This document shows positions 1 through 6,593 of a DNA stretch of 34,447 bases, one piece after another. The translations under genes were made by a program, and so were the position numbers. Source of the DNA: an uncultured Prevotellaceae bacterium (GTDB taxonomy: Bacteria > Bacteroidota > Bacteroidia > Bacteroidales > Muribaculaceae); the NCBI GenBank assembly GCA_905207705.1, contig CAJLMA010000016.1, positions 1 to 34,447 of the forward strand, given 5' to 3'. The notes beneath the pieces are model-generated. The model worked only from the letters and a program-made list of their open reading frames with translations. It did not search any database and was not told the origin of the DNA. Position 1 is the stretch's first letter. The number at the start of each line of letters is the position of its first letter.

Positions 1-762
1 GACAATGGAATAGGTTCTTCCTATGAGCCTCATACGTTTTCCCTTTTAAAAGGGGACAAGAATATTTCCAATTATAGCTGGAGATTTCTTTTGAAGGACA
101 AGCATGGCAATTACACCCGGATATCCGATGGGACAGGCGAGAATTTCACCATTGCTGAAATTTCATCTCCCGACAATTACTTTGTCAATGTAAACGGGGA
201 TCTGGAAGGCAGGATAGAATGCGACTACACCTTGGATGGCCAACGATATAGTGCCATCCCGTTCGCGCTCTCACTGGAGTTAAAACCAATTATCCTTTCC
301 ATTGACGACATCACGGTTGTTAATAGCGTTCCTTATGGATTCTACTTAACTTTCACTGTCCGTTACACGGGAGCCGATTATGTTTCTGTCGAGGTTGAAG
401 AAGAATATAGCACGAATCTTAGAAATTATCGATTTGACGAGCCATATATTGCCCATGTAAAAACAGGAAATATCTCAAACCTCTATTATAGCTGGGTAAC
501 TGTAATTGTTTCCAATAAATATGGCACTACTCAGGAAACTATGGAATTTGCTCCCGTTTCCGATGAAACAGATCCTGACATATCATTAGATATCCCAGAT
601 TCCCATATTGTAAAAATCATTTTATACAATATGGACGGAACTCCAATATTTAGTGGAACTCCATCTGAATTTGAGAATCAGACATTCAAGCGTGGTATAT
701 ATATAAAAGAAGTAATATTAGACAATGGCGAATCCAGAACCTCTAAAGTATTATTTAGATAA
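1..762 (+). CDS. C-terminal part of a secreted protein with a type IX-like sorting domain (5' end outside window)
   Basis: The frame is open from the first base of the window, so the gene starts upstream; 253 residues are visible. The middle of the visible part looks like an Ig/Fn3-type beta-sandwich (a YYSWVTVIVSNKYGTTQE stretch near nucleotides 485-535). The last ~60 residues match the pattern of a Por/type IX secretion C-terminal sorting domain: a strand around IILYNMDGTPIFSG, then GIYIKEVILDNGES and a terminal KVLFR. The protein is therefore probably exported and attached to or released from the cell surface. The 3' end overlaps the next gene by 38 bp, so the two are likely co-transcribed. 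By position it could be an intact relative of the metallopeptidase-like protein at 2300-4240, but the catalytic part is not in the window and this is inference. Its last 30 codons are duplicated at 1538-1627. Confidence 0.8.
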   Translation, partial: DNGIGSSYEPHTFSLLKGDKNISNYSWRFLLKDKHGNYTRISDGTGENFTIAEISSPDNYFVNVNGDLEGRIECDYTLDGQRYSAIPFALSLELKPIILSIDDITVVNSVPYGFYLTFTVRYTGADYVSVEVEEEYSTNLRNYRFDEPYIAHVKTGNISNLYYSWVTVIVSNKYGTTQETMEFAPVSDETDPDISLDIPDSHIVKIILYNMDGTPIFSGTPSEFENQTFKRGIYIKEVILDNGESRTSKVLFR

Positions 763-1525
763 TAGACTTTTGTTTCTATTACTGATGTTTCTTGCTTTTT
801 CAATTAATGTAAAAGCGATGAGTATTGACACCATTGAATTAATGGATTCTGACGAGCCATTAATTCAAGATATCACATACGATTACCAATTATTCTATGA
901 TTATAACTGGTCAGGATTTGACTGCGTAGGCACATTAAGTTTTTCAGTCTCTTTGCCGGGAAATACAAGCCGCTTGTTATTCTATCGAACAACTTCTTAC
1001 ATCACGGACCCAAGTGATTTGTTTTTTGGGGCTGTAGCAGAATATCCCATTACATCCATTACATCAACAAACATAATCATACCAAACATGCATTGGGGCA
1101 TTTATTTTAAGATATGCGCAATTTTCCCGAACGGTGACAGAGTATATTCTCCGATATACTCAATAAATGATTACATTGATCCGCAAGACTTGGATTTGAT
1201 CCTGTCATCCGTAGAGGTTGCAGAGATTAATGAAGTAGGCTTGCATGTTGAAAATCAGAACTTATATGTGAATGCTCCGGTAACTTTGTCCCTTTCCGTT
1301 TTCGATTTATCCGGGAAACTCCTATTTACAGGGGAGATACAACAATCAGCAGTGATACCACTTGATAATACAAGCTCTCCGGTGGTCATAGTGACGTATA
1401 AAACCTCAAGCGCAACCAAAACAATAAAAATGCTAATACAATGAACAAAATCATTACATTCATGGCCTTGCTGGCAACTGTTTCATTGCAAATGCCGACG
1501 ATTACATCGAGTCGTATAATGCAAT
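675..1525 (+). repeat. Tandem duplication, copy A (tail of gene 1, whole of gene 2, head of gene 4)
   Basis: This segment is repeated at 1540-2385 at an offset of 865 bp, shrinking to 859 bp after a small in-frame indel. It spans the last ~29 codons of the upstream gene, a complete ~239-aa gene and the first ~28 codons of the metallopeptidase-like gene. The first ~105 bp of the two copies differ at about 7 positions by eye, whereas the centre of the enclosed gene is much more diverged. The copy ends where homology to the downstream gene stops, just after GCAAT at 1521-1525. Confidence 0.9.
725..1444 (+). CDS. Secreted Ig-like protein with C-terminal sorting domain, paralogue A
   Basis: A 239-aa protein of unknown function. 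Residues 1-31 form a signal peptide: a 14-residue n-region ending in R14, the hydrophobic run LLFLLLMFLAFSI and a probable SPI cleavage after NVKA. Residues ~35-160 are beta-rich and Fn3/Ig-like, with YFKICAIFPNGDRVYSP typical of such sandwiches. The last ~60 residues resemble a type IX sorting domain (SLSVFDLSGKLLFTGE, then a terminal TKTIKMLIQ). ATG 725 was chosen because later starts would remove most of the signal peptide; it implies a 38-bp overlap with the upstream gene. The stop overlaps the ATG of a truncated gene head (ATGA, 1441-1444). A closely similar paralogue lies at 1590-2303. Confidence 0.82.
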   Translation: MANPEPLKYYLDNRLLFLLLMFLAFSINVKAMSIDTIELMDSDEPLIQDITYDYQLFYDYNWSGFDCVGTLSFSVSLPGNTSRLLFYRTTSYITDPSDLFFGAVAEYPITSITSTNIIIPNMHWGIYFKICAIFPNGDRVYSPIYSINDYIDPQDLDLILSSVEVAEINEVGLHVENQNLYVNAPVTLSLSVFDLSGKLLFTGEIQQSAVIPLDNTSSPVVIVTYKTSSATKTIKMLIQ

Positions 1526-1533
1526 CTGTTTGA
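1441..1533 (+). pseudogene. Truncated, frameshifted head of the metallopeptidase-like gene
   Basis: These bases reproduce the first ~28 codons of the gene at 2300-4240, including its ATGA overlap with the gene before it. A 1-base deletion inside the signal-peptide region (ACTGTTTCATTGC against ACTGCATTTATTGC) shifts the frame. Homology stops at 1525 and the shifted frame ends at TGA 1531-1533. It could yield a 30-residue peptide, but it is best read as debris from the tandem duplication. Confidence 0.85.
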
Positions 1534-1537
1534 GTTT

Positions 1538-1627
1538 ATGAATCAGACATTTAAACGTGGAATATATATAAAAGAAGTAATATTAGACAATGGCGAATCC
1601 AGAATCTATAAAGTATTATTTAAATAA
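1538..1627 (+). pseudogene. Orphan tail of gene 1 (sorting-domain fragment)
   Basis: A copy of the last ~29 codons of the gene ending at 762, including the GIYIKEVILDNGES sorting-domain strand and its TAA stop. It follows the truncated gene head directly. The frame is still open from an ATG at 1538, but there is no signal peptide or body. It marks the junction of the duplication and overlaps the start of paralogue B by 38 bp, exactly as the intact copy overlaps paralogue A. Confidence 0.85.
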
Positions 1628-2385
1628 TAGACTGTTGTTTCTATTACTGATGTTTCTTGCTTTTTCAATTAATGTAAAAGCGGGAAATATTGACACTATT
1701 GAATTAATGGCTTCTGACGAACCGTTAATTCAAGACATCACATACGACTACCAACTATTCTATAATAATGACTCAGAACTTGACTGCGTCGGCACATTGA
1801 ATTTATCAATCTCTTTACCGGGAAATACAAGCCACTTGTTATTCGAACGCACACGTTCTCACATTACAGGCTCTGACCCAAGTAATGTAATCTTCAAGGT
1901 TAAATCAGAATATCCCATTACATCGACAAACATAATCAATCCAGACATGTATTGGGGTACATATTTTAGGATATGCGCAATTTTTTCAAACGGAGACAGA
2001 GTATATTCTCCGACATACTCAATAAATGATTACATTGATCCGCAAGACTTGGATTTGCTCCTGTCATCTGTAGAGGGCGCAGAGATCAATGAAATAGACT
2101 TGCAGATCGAAAATAAAAATTTATATGTTAATGCTCATGAAACTTTATCCCTTTCTGTTTTCGATTTATCCGGGAAACTCCTATTTACCGGGGAGATACA
2201 ACAAACTGCAGTAGTACCACTTGATAATACAAGCTCTCCGGTGGTTATAGTGACATATAGAACTTCAAGCGCAACCAAAACAATAAAAATGCTAATACAA
2301 TGAACAAAATCATTACATCTATGGCTTTGCTGGCGACTGCATTTATTGCAAATGCCGACGATTACATCGAGTCGTATAATGCAAT
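1540..2385 (+). repeat. Tandem duplication, copy B
   Basis: Second copy of the segment at 675-1525, joined to it by about 14 bp (1526-1539) of unclear origin. It contains the orphan tail, the complete paralogue B and the head of the full-length downstream gene. Homology with copy A ends after GCAAT at 2381-2385. The order tail-gene-head / tail-gene-head is what one unequal exchange in tandem would leave. Confidence 0.9.
1590..2303 (+). CDS. Secreted Ig-like protein with C-terminal sorting domain, paralogue B
   Basis: A 237-aa paralogue of the protein at 725-1444, with the same 31-residue signal peptide (ending NVKA), an Ig/Fn3-like body and a type IX-like C-terminal domain. The signal peptide and C-terminal domain are nearly identical to paralogue A. 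Differences concentrate at residues ~58-130, where there are several substitutions and small indels. That pattern suggests a conserved export module around a changing surface or ligand region, which is inference. The stop overlaps the start of the next gene as ATGA (2300-2303), so translation is probably coupled. Function is unknown; no catalytic motif is visible. Confidence 0.85.
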   Translation: MANPESIKYYLNNRLLFLLLMFLAFSINVKAGNIDTIELMASDEPLIQDITYDYQLFYNNDSELDCVGTLNLSISLPGNTSHLLFERTRSHITGSDPSNVIFKVKSEYPITSTNIINPDMYWGTYFRICAIFSNGDRVYSPTYSINDYIDPQDLDLLLSSVEGAEINEIDLQIENKNLYVNAHETLSLSVFDLSGKLLFTGEIQQTAVVPLDNTSSPVVIVTYRTSSATKTIKMLIQ

Positions 2386-4240
2386 TTCAGATGATTATGT
2401 CAATGAAATCCACGATGTCCAAATAATAAGACCGATTAACGGCGGCACCGTAATAACTCCTATTTTCGATGAATCATGTCCTGAACAGATGAAAACTCCT
2501 TTCTCGTATGCATGTAAAATCGTAGAGGAGTATATGCCTCCTTGTTTACCATTAAAAGTGAAAGTTTCGTGCGGAAGGGTCAATAGTTCTTCTGCTAATG
2601 TTGTTTCAAAAGTTTTAGCGCGAAACAAAGAAAACTTTGGAGCAAGTACATACTACAATAATGCACAGATGAGTGTAATCAAAGGGGTCATATTGTCGGA
2701 ATTATGTTATAATTCTACCGTGACATATTTGGATTCCGTACCGGATGTTGAGTTCTTGACCAATGACCCGGATATAGAAATTACATATAACAGCCAAAAG
2801 TTGGATGAATTGTCATTCTCCTTGGATGCAAATCCGGGACAAAATTACGATTTTGTGTCTCTTGCAGTTCGTGACATATTAATAGGGCTTGGCCTTTCAA
2901 GTAGTTATCGTTGTAATCCGACCGCAAACGAACTTCTTGATCCCTATAACGAATTAACTCCGTTTGAAGATTATATCGATAGAATGTTGGGGAATCATGG
3001 AAATTCATCAGCCAGATTGGCCAACGCCACAAAAGGCGAATTGCTTTTGACGGAAGGACACTCAAATTACAGTCTAAAATTATATGCGCCTACTACATGG
3101 CAAAATGGGTATTCTCTGAACTATTTTGTCCCTCAAGAAGATTGTTGTGTTTCAAACATCCTGTCTTATAATTTCTGCAAGGGAATGGTTACGCGCTCTT
3201 TATCCGATGACTATTCATCTTTCATTTTCCATGATTTGTTAGGATGGAGGCCTAATTTTCTGTCGGGGATTTCTACCCCATCTTCATCCACAGCCGGCAG
3301 CACCTCCATGTTGATGCCATATAATGGCTCAATTTCATTCAATGATGATACATACGGCATCAATACTATTGTTAGTTCGGATTCTCAGACGAGGAACATT
3401 CAGACACTGGACTATTATGATAATGAAGAACTCAGACGTTATATAGATTCATTCCACCCGTTTCTGAGCGATGGTGATGACACTTCATTTGAGGGGGTGT
3501 CTGTTTCTGTCTTAAAGAAAGACGGAAGTTGGGATTTAGTAAAGTTCTCTATATTATACATGGAGGACATCACACTCGGAATGTCTGATTTGGAATTCCA
3601 CTACGACGAAAGCCAGTATGCCCGTACAATTGACGGATATCTTCGCGCCCGAATAACAACTAAAAAAATGGAAAGTGGGACAGGACTAAGATACTCTTCC
3701 AAATTCTTTGTAATTGACTATCTTCCTCAGAAGGTTAATCTAAGCCATGCCTTTGTAAGTCCCACAACAAGCGTTGCATTATCAGAGAATACTGTCAGAA
3801 TATATTTTTCCAATATGGAAGGCATCAACCGTATTGTGTTAGAAAAACTCGTAGAAGGGAATCGTGTCCCAAGCAAAATTGAAGTTGCCGATTTTAAAAA
3901 AGGTTATTTTGAAACAACTGTTGACAAGACAACTACTTTTACAGCTGTTGGTTACAATAATAATGGTACTTCCCGAAGCGTGCCAATAACCATAACTCCT
4001 ACGTCATATATTACATCTGTAAATTTCGAATTGACTGATGATTTTATAATCATCAAGTCCGATGGGCAATCGGATGTAGAGTATAGCTATAGCATAATTT
4101 CATTAATCACATCTCAGGTAGAACAATCTGGTACTACCACCGGCGTAATTAATATTTCCACATTACCCATGGGGCTATATATTTTAAAAATTACAGACAA
4201 TAATACTGGTTCGCTTCAGACTTTCAAATTTACAAAATAG
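2300..4240 (+). CDS. Secreted zincin-family-like protein with inactivated HExxH and a C-terminal sorting domain
   Basis: A 646-aa protein. Residues 1-19 are a signal peptide (cut after IANA). Residues ~50-240 follow the layout of secreted zinc metallopeptidases that carry a DFVTVALHEIGHGLGF-type helix: a PFSYACKIVEEYMP helix (67-80) with PLKVKVSCG after it, DPDIEITYNS (156-165), LDANPG (175-180), then YDFVSLAVRDILIGLGL (183-199). In that helix the HExxH of active relatives reads R191-D192-I-L-I195, so all three zinc/catalytic residues are lost. A later DLLGW motif also fits the family. The last ~50 residues (MGLYILKITDNNTGSLQTFKF) form a type IX-like sorting domain. It is translationally coupled to the upstream gene. 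A structural or binding role rather than proteolysis is inferred; the family match is from memory of the pattern. Confidence 0.75.
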   Translation: MNKIITSMALLATAFIANADDYIESYNAISDDYVNEIHDVQIIRPINGGTVITPIFDESCPEQMKTPFSYACKIVEEYMPPCLPLKVKVSCGRVNSSSANVVSKVLARNKENFGASTYYNNAQMSVIKGVILSELCYNSTVTYLDSVPDVEFLTNDPDIEITYNSQKLDELSFSLDANPGQNYDFVSLAVRDILIGLGLSSSYRCNPTANELLDPYNELTPFEDYIDRMLGNHGNSSARLANATKGELLLTEGHSNYSLKLYAPTTWQNGYSLNYFVPQEDCCVSNILSYNFCKGMVTRSLSDDYSSFIFHDLLGWRPNFLSGISTPSSSTAGSTSMLMPYNGSISFNDDTYGINTIVSSDSQTRNIQTLDYYDNEELRRYIDSFHPFLSDGDDTSFEGVSVSVLKKDGSWDLVKFSILYMEDITLGMSDLEFHYDESQYARTIDGYLRARITTKKMESGTGLRYSSKFFVIDYLPQKVNLSHAFVSPTTSVALSENTVRIYFSNMEGINRIVLEKLVEGNRVPSKIEVADFKKGYFETTVDKTTTFTAVGYNNNGTSRSVPITITPTSYITSVNFELTDDFIIIKSDGQSDVEYSYSIISLITSQVEQSGTTTGVINISTLPMGLYILKITDNNTGSLQTFKFTK

Positions 4241-4246
4241 ATTATG

Positions 4247-4396
4247 GGAAATTGGTCGTTTTGAGAATGTTCTTGGTAATGTGGCTTCAGTCTCAGGCCA
4301 ATAAATGTTCCGCTCTTCAATGTCAAATGATCGAATTACGGCTAAAAGCATGTGTGATTTACCACTTCCCTGCATGGGTTGCCTGAGTTGGCAGAT
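4247..4396 (-). pseudogene. Possible relic of an ATPase gene (Walker A-like)
   Basis: On the minus strand about 50 codons read through a Walker A-like segment (PMQGSGKSHMLLAVIRSF) followed by EERNIYWPETEATLPRTF, which looks like real protein sequence rather than antisense noise. There is no start codon of its own, it runs out near the end of the upstream gene, and a good promoter for rnpA overlaps its N-terminal side. It may be the remnant of an ATP-binding protein gene. It could also be chance. Confidence 0.2.
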
Positions 4397-4418
4397 TCGA
4401 CAAATAGTTATAAATTTG
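4388..4418 (+). promoter_or_regulatory. Bacteroidota-type promoter for rnpA-yidD-tatD
   Basis: TTGG at 4388-4391 is followed after 19 bp by TAAATTTG at 4411-4418. This fits the Bacteroidota primary-sigma consensus (TTTG, 19-21 bp, TAnnTTTG). It lies 55 bp upstream of the proposed rnpA start. Confidence 0.6.
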
Positions 4419-4472
4419 CATGTTGCAAATATGTTGTGAAAATCGGCAACACGGCGTGGCCGGTCATTTATC

Positions 4473-4916
4473 TTGAAGACGGTGAAAGGCAACAGATTAT
4501 ATAAGAGTGAGAAATTGTGTAGCAGGACGGCAATCAGCAGGTTGTTTTCGGATGGCCGTTCGGTTTCGGCATTCCCTTTACGGGTCGTAATCAGGATGAA
4601 TGAATATGCCGGAGCAGGCCAACATGCACGTTTCATGATAACTGTGCCTAAGAAAAAGATAAAGAAGGCAGTGGGGCGCGTGTTGCTTCGTCGTCGAGTG
4701 CGAGAAGCATATAGGCTGAACCGAAATCTGCTTGTGCCTGTGCTTGAAAATTGCGGAATGTCGGTCGACATGGCATTCCTGTACATGGACGCAAATATTG
4801 CAGATTACCATGTCATAGAAGCGAAGATGAAGACATTGCTTGGCAAGATAGCTGGCATTGCCGAGTCGAGCAGGATAAAACAAGACACCGTGGAGGACAA
4901 CAATGAAGGTTATTAG
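4473..4916 (+). CDS. rnpA: Ribonuclease P protein component
   Basis: The basic protein subunit of RNase P, which helps the RNA subunit trim the 5' leader of pre-tRNAs in the cytoplasm. The 147-aa product has the N-terminal LYKSEKLCSR entry, the beta strand RFMITVPKKKIKKAVGR and the basic helix LLRRRVREAYRLNRN. The family RNR signature is altered: it reads R-V-L instead of R-N-R. The frame opens after a TGA at 4437; the first plausible start is TTG 4473, with GTG 4482 as alternative and no ATG before the conserved region. The acidic C-terminal tail overlaps yidD by 14 bp. The gene order rnpA-yidD-tatD fits an operon. Confidence 0.92.
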   Translation: MKTVKGNRLYKSEKLCSRTAISRLFSDGRSVSAFPLRVVIRMNEYAGAGQHARFMITVPKKKIKKAVGRVLLRRRVREAYRLNRNLLVPVLENCGMSVDMAFLYMDANIADYHVIEAKMKTLLGKIAGIAESSRIKQDTVEDNNEGY

Positions 4917-5133
4917 AAAAATATTGGTGTTTTTGCTGATTTTGCCTATACAATTTTACAGGTGCTGCATATCTCCGTTATTCCCTCCTGCATGTCGATA
5001 TACCCCCACTTGCAGCCAGTATGCCATAGAAGCATTGCGCAAGCATGGCCCGATAAAGGGGTTGTGGCTTGCCATAAAACGTATATGCCGTTGCCATCCG
5101 TGGGGTGGCAGCGGATATGATCCGGTGCCATGA
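4903..5133 (+). CDS. yidD: Membrane protein insertion efficiency factor YidD
   Basis: A 76-aa small protein of the YidD family (hemolysin domain), which associates with the inner membrane and assists YidC-dependent insertion of membrane proteins. After an N-terminal hydrophobic/amphipathic segment (residues 5-17) come the hallmark motifs CRYTPTCSQYAIEALRKHG, a GLWLAIKRICRC helix and HPWGGSGYDPVP at the C-terminus, so the family core is complete. The start lies inside the 3' end of rnpA (14-bp overlap), and the stop overlaps the tatD start as ATGA, which suggests coupled translation. Confidence 0.95.
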   Translation: MKVIRKILVFLLILPIQFYRCCISPLFPPACRYTPTCSQYAIEALRKHGPIKGLWLAIKRICRCHPWGGSGYDPVP

Positions 5134-5753
5134 TATTAGACATCCATACACATGACCATTTGGCGCGTCGGGCGTTGATAAGCGTCAATCCGATGGAATT
5201 TGACCCACAACTTGGTGCTTTTTATTCGGTTGGTATTCATCCGTGGCGGCTTCCTGCTTCGGATAATGATATTAAGTTGCTTAAATCCATCGCGTTAAGG
5301 GAAGATGTATTGGCGATAGGCGAATGCGGAATAGACAAAGTGCGCGGAGGGGACTTGGACGAGCAAATGCGAGTGTTGATCAGGCATGTGGAATTGTCCG
5401 AAACCGTGTGCAAGCCACTTGTGTTGCATTGCGTCAAGGCGAGCAACGAGATAATATCGTTGCGAAAGAGAATAAGAGCCGTGCAGCCGTGGGTGATTCA
5501 CGGATTCAGGGGTAATGCCAATGTCGCAAGGCAATTGCTTGATGCCGGAATGTTTTTGTCGTTTGGCGAACATTTCAATGCCGATGCAGTAAAGGTCGTG
5601 CCATCGGGAAGGCTGCTTGTGGAAACTGACGAATCAACGATGAAAATATGTGAAATTGCCCGGAATGTGGCAGAGGTGAGAGGAGTGTCTTGCAAAGAAC
5701 TTGAAGCAAATGTGTTGCAGACGGTGCAAGTCCTATTGCATAGAATGCTGTGA
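5130..5753 (+). CDS. tatD: TatD-family metal-dependent hydrolase
   Basis: A 207-aa amidohydrolase-fold protein of the TatD family, whose members are metal-dependent deoxyribonucleases or phosphodiesterases. The metal ligands can be followed: H6 and H8 (DIHTHDH), H37 (GIHPW), E65 (GECGID), H100 (LVLHCVKA), H124 (VIHGFRG) and D167 (VETDES). It is shorter than typical TatD (about 255-265 aa), mainly through compact loops; all expected ligands are present, so it should be active. The ATG overlaps the yidD stop by 4 bp. The exact substrate cannot be read from sequence. Confidence 0.88.
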   Translation: MILDIHTHDHLARRALISVNPMEFDPQLGAFYSVGIHPWRLPASDNDIKLLKSIALREDVLAIGECGIDKVRGGDLDEQMRVLIRHVELSETVCKPLVLHCVKASNEIISLRKRIRAVQPWVIHGFRGNANVARQLLDAGMFLSFGEHFNADAVKVVPSGRLLVETDESTMKICEIARNVAEVRGVSCKELEANVLQTVQVLLHRML

Positions 5754-5799
5754 ATCACAGATATGAGTTTGAAAAAATTCTTAAATTTCGGCTGTTTAT

Positions 5800-5831
5800 T
5801 TTGCAAGTGCATTTAATTTGCCATATATTTG
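5800..5831 (+). promoter_or_regulatory. Bacteroidota-type promoter for the Cys/His-rich protein gene
   Basis: TTTG at 5800-5803, a 20-bp spacer, then TATATTTG at 5824-5831. This is a full match to the Bacteroidota consensus and sits 26 bp before the ATG at 5857. Confidence 0.7.
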
Positions 5832-5856
5832 ATAAAGTAAAATATCAATAACGACA

Positions 5857-6177
5857 ATGGATATGAAAAAATCAGTGTTAGCGTTTGCTGTTGTTGCATG
5901 TATAGCATTTTTTTCGGCGGTGGTTTATGCAGGAAATGACGATAATGACAATCGTAGCGATAACAACCGAGTAGAGTGCTGCTGTGGAGATTGCAGATGC
6001 GGTGAAGATTGCAAATGTGAAGAAAATTGTGACGAATGTGCGCCATGTCGGAACAATGAATATTGCCGCGATTGCGACGGATGTCATCATGACGGTGACT
6101 GCTGTGATTATTATCATGGAAGGCACCATCGCCACCATCATGACAGTCGTCATGGCGGATGCTGCAGGCATTATTGA
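5857..6177 (+). CDS. Exported Cys/His/Asp-rich small protein, probable metal binder
   Basis: A 106-aa protein. Residues ~1-25 are a signal peptide (MDMKK basic start, hydrophobic core, AVVYA cleavage site); ATG 5863 is an alternative start. The mature ~80 residues contain 17 cysteines and 10 histidines plus many Asp/Glu. They form two blocks: a Cys-rich block (CCCGDCRCGEDCKCEENC, then CXXCXXC spacings) and a His-rich tail (HGRHHRHHHDSRHGGCC). Such composition suits binding of soft metals (Zn, Cu, Cd) or multiple disulfides in the periplasm; I recognise no family. It has its own consensus promoter. Its 3' end overlaps the convergent lipoprotein gene by 7 bp. The biased composition could mislead, but the signal peptide and promoter support a real gene. 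Confidence 0.75.
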   Translation: MDMKKSVLAFAVVACIAFFSAVVYAGNDDNDNRSDNNRVECCCGDCRCGEDCKCEENCDECAPCRNNEYCRDCDGCHHDGDCCDYYHGRHHRHHHDSRHGGCCRHY

Positions 6178-6593
6178 TTGCCATCGGCAGGTCGCATGGT
6201 CGTGGTGGGCGTAGTTACTTTTGCGTCCATCAATTTTAATTTGCGGTCGCGTTCCACCGACAAGACCCCCTTTACGTTTCTATAGTATTCCATTGCCTTC
6301 GGCAAGTCTTTGTCGGGTGGAATGGCTATGGCCATTCCGTTGATGTATTTGTAGGAATATACCAGTGTGGCATCGTATGCGCTTAATGATTCAAGCAACG
6401 GAGCGTCTCCCACTTCCTTGTCGTAGAATATTATTAGCACCCTTGAACCTGACAGTTGGGAGTGTTGCTCGGCAAGCGCGTTTCGGCCGGCTGTGCCGCA
6501 TGAATGAAATGGCGCGAAGCATGGCAGCAGCAGGAGAGGAAGCATGAAGCGCGCGAGTTTCGATGCCTTGTCACATTGCCGCTTCATTTTCAT
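6171..6593 (-). CDS. Small putative lipoprotein of unknown function
   Basis: A 140-aa protein with a basic N-terminus, a hydrophobic stretch (MLPLLLLPCFAPF, residues 17-29) and a cysteine at residue 32 in FHSC-G. That is a weak lipobox, so lipidation is only likely. The body contains a small alpha/beta domain (VLIIFYDKEVGDAPLLESL, YKYINGMAIAIPPDKDL, VKGVLSVERDRKLKL). I have seen this type of short envelope protein in other Bacteroidales, and the strand-helix order resembles protease-propeptide inhibitors, but no function is established. The start lies inside the 3' end of aroK (23-bp overlap; ATG 6587 is an alternative), so it is probably co-transcribed with aroK. Its stop overlaps the convergent gene end. 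Confidence 0.7.
   Translation of the reverse strand: MKMKRQCDKASKLARFMLPLLLLPCFAPFHSCGTAGRNALAEQHSQLSGSRVLIIFYDKEVGDAPLLESLSAYDATLVYSYKYINGMAIAIPPDKDLPKAMEYYRNVKGVLSVERDRKLKLMDAKVTTPTTTMRPADGNQ

Noticed and set aside
4184..4786. A 200-codon minus-strand frame across the end of the secreted protein, the intergenic gap and rnpA
   Set aside because: Most of it is antisense to rnpA, which is certain. Only the 50-codon Walker-like part in the gap is kept as a low-confidence relic.
5857..6177. Reading the Cys/His-rich frame as antisense noise or a precursor peptide (RiPP)
   Set aside because: The signal peptide and consensus promoter support an exported protein. No modifying enzymes or transporter typical of RiPP clusters are nearby.
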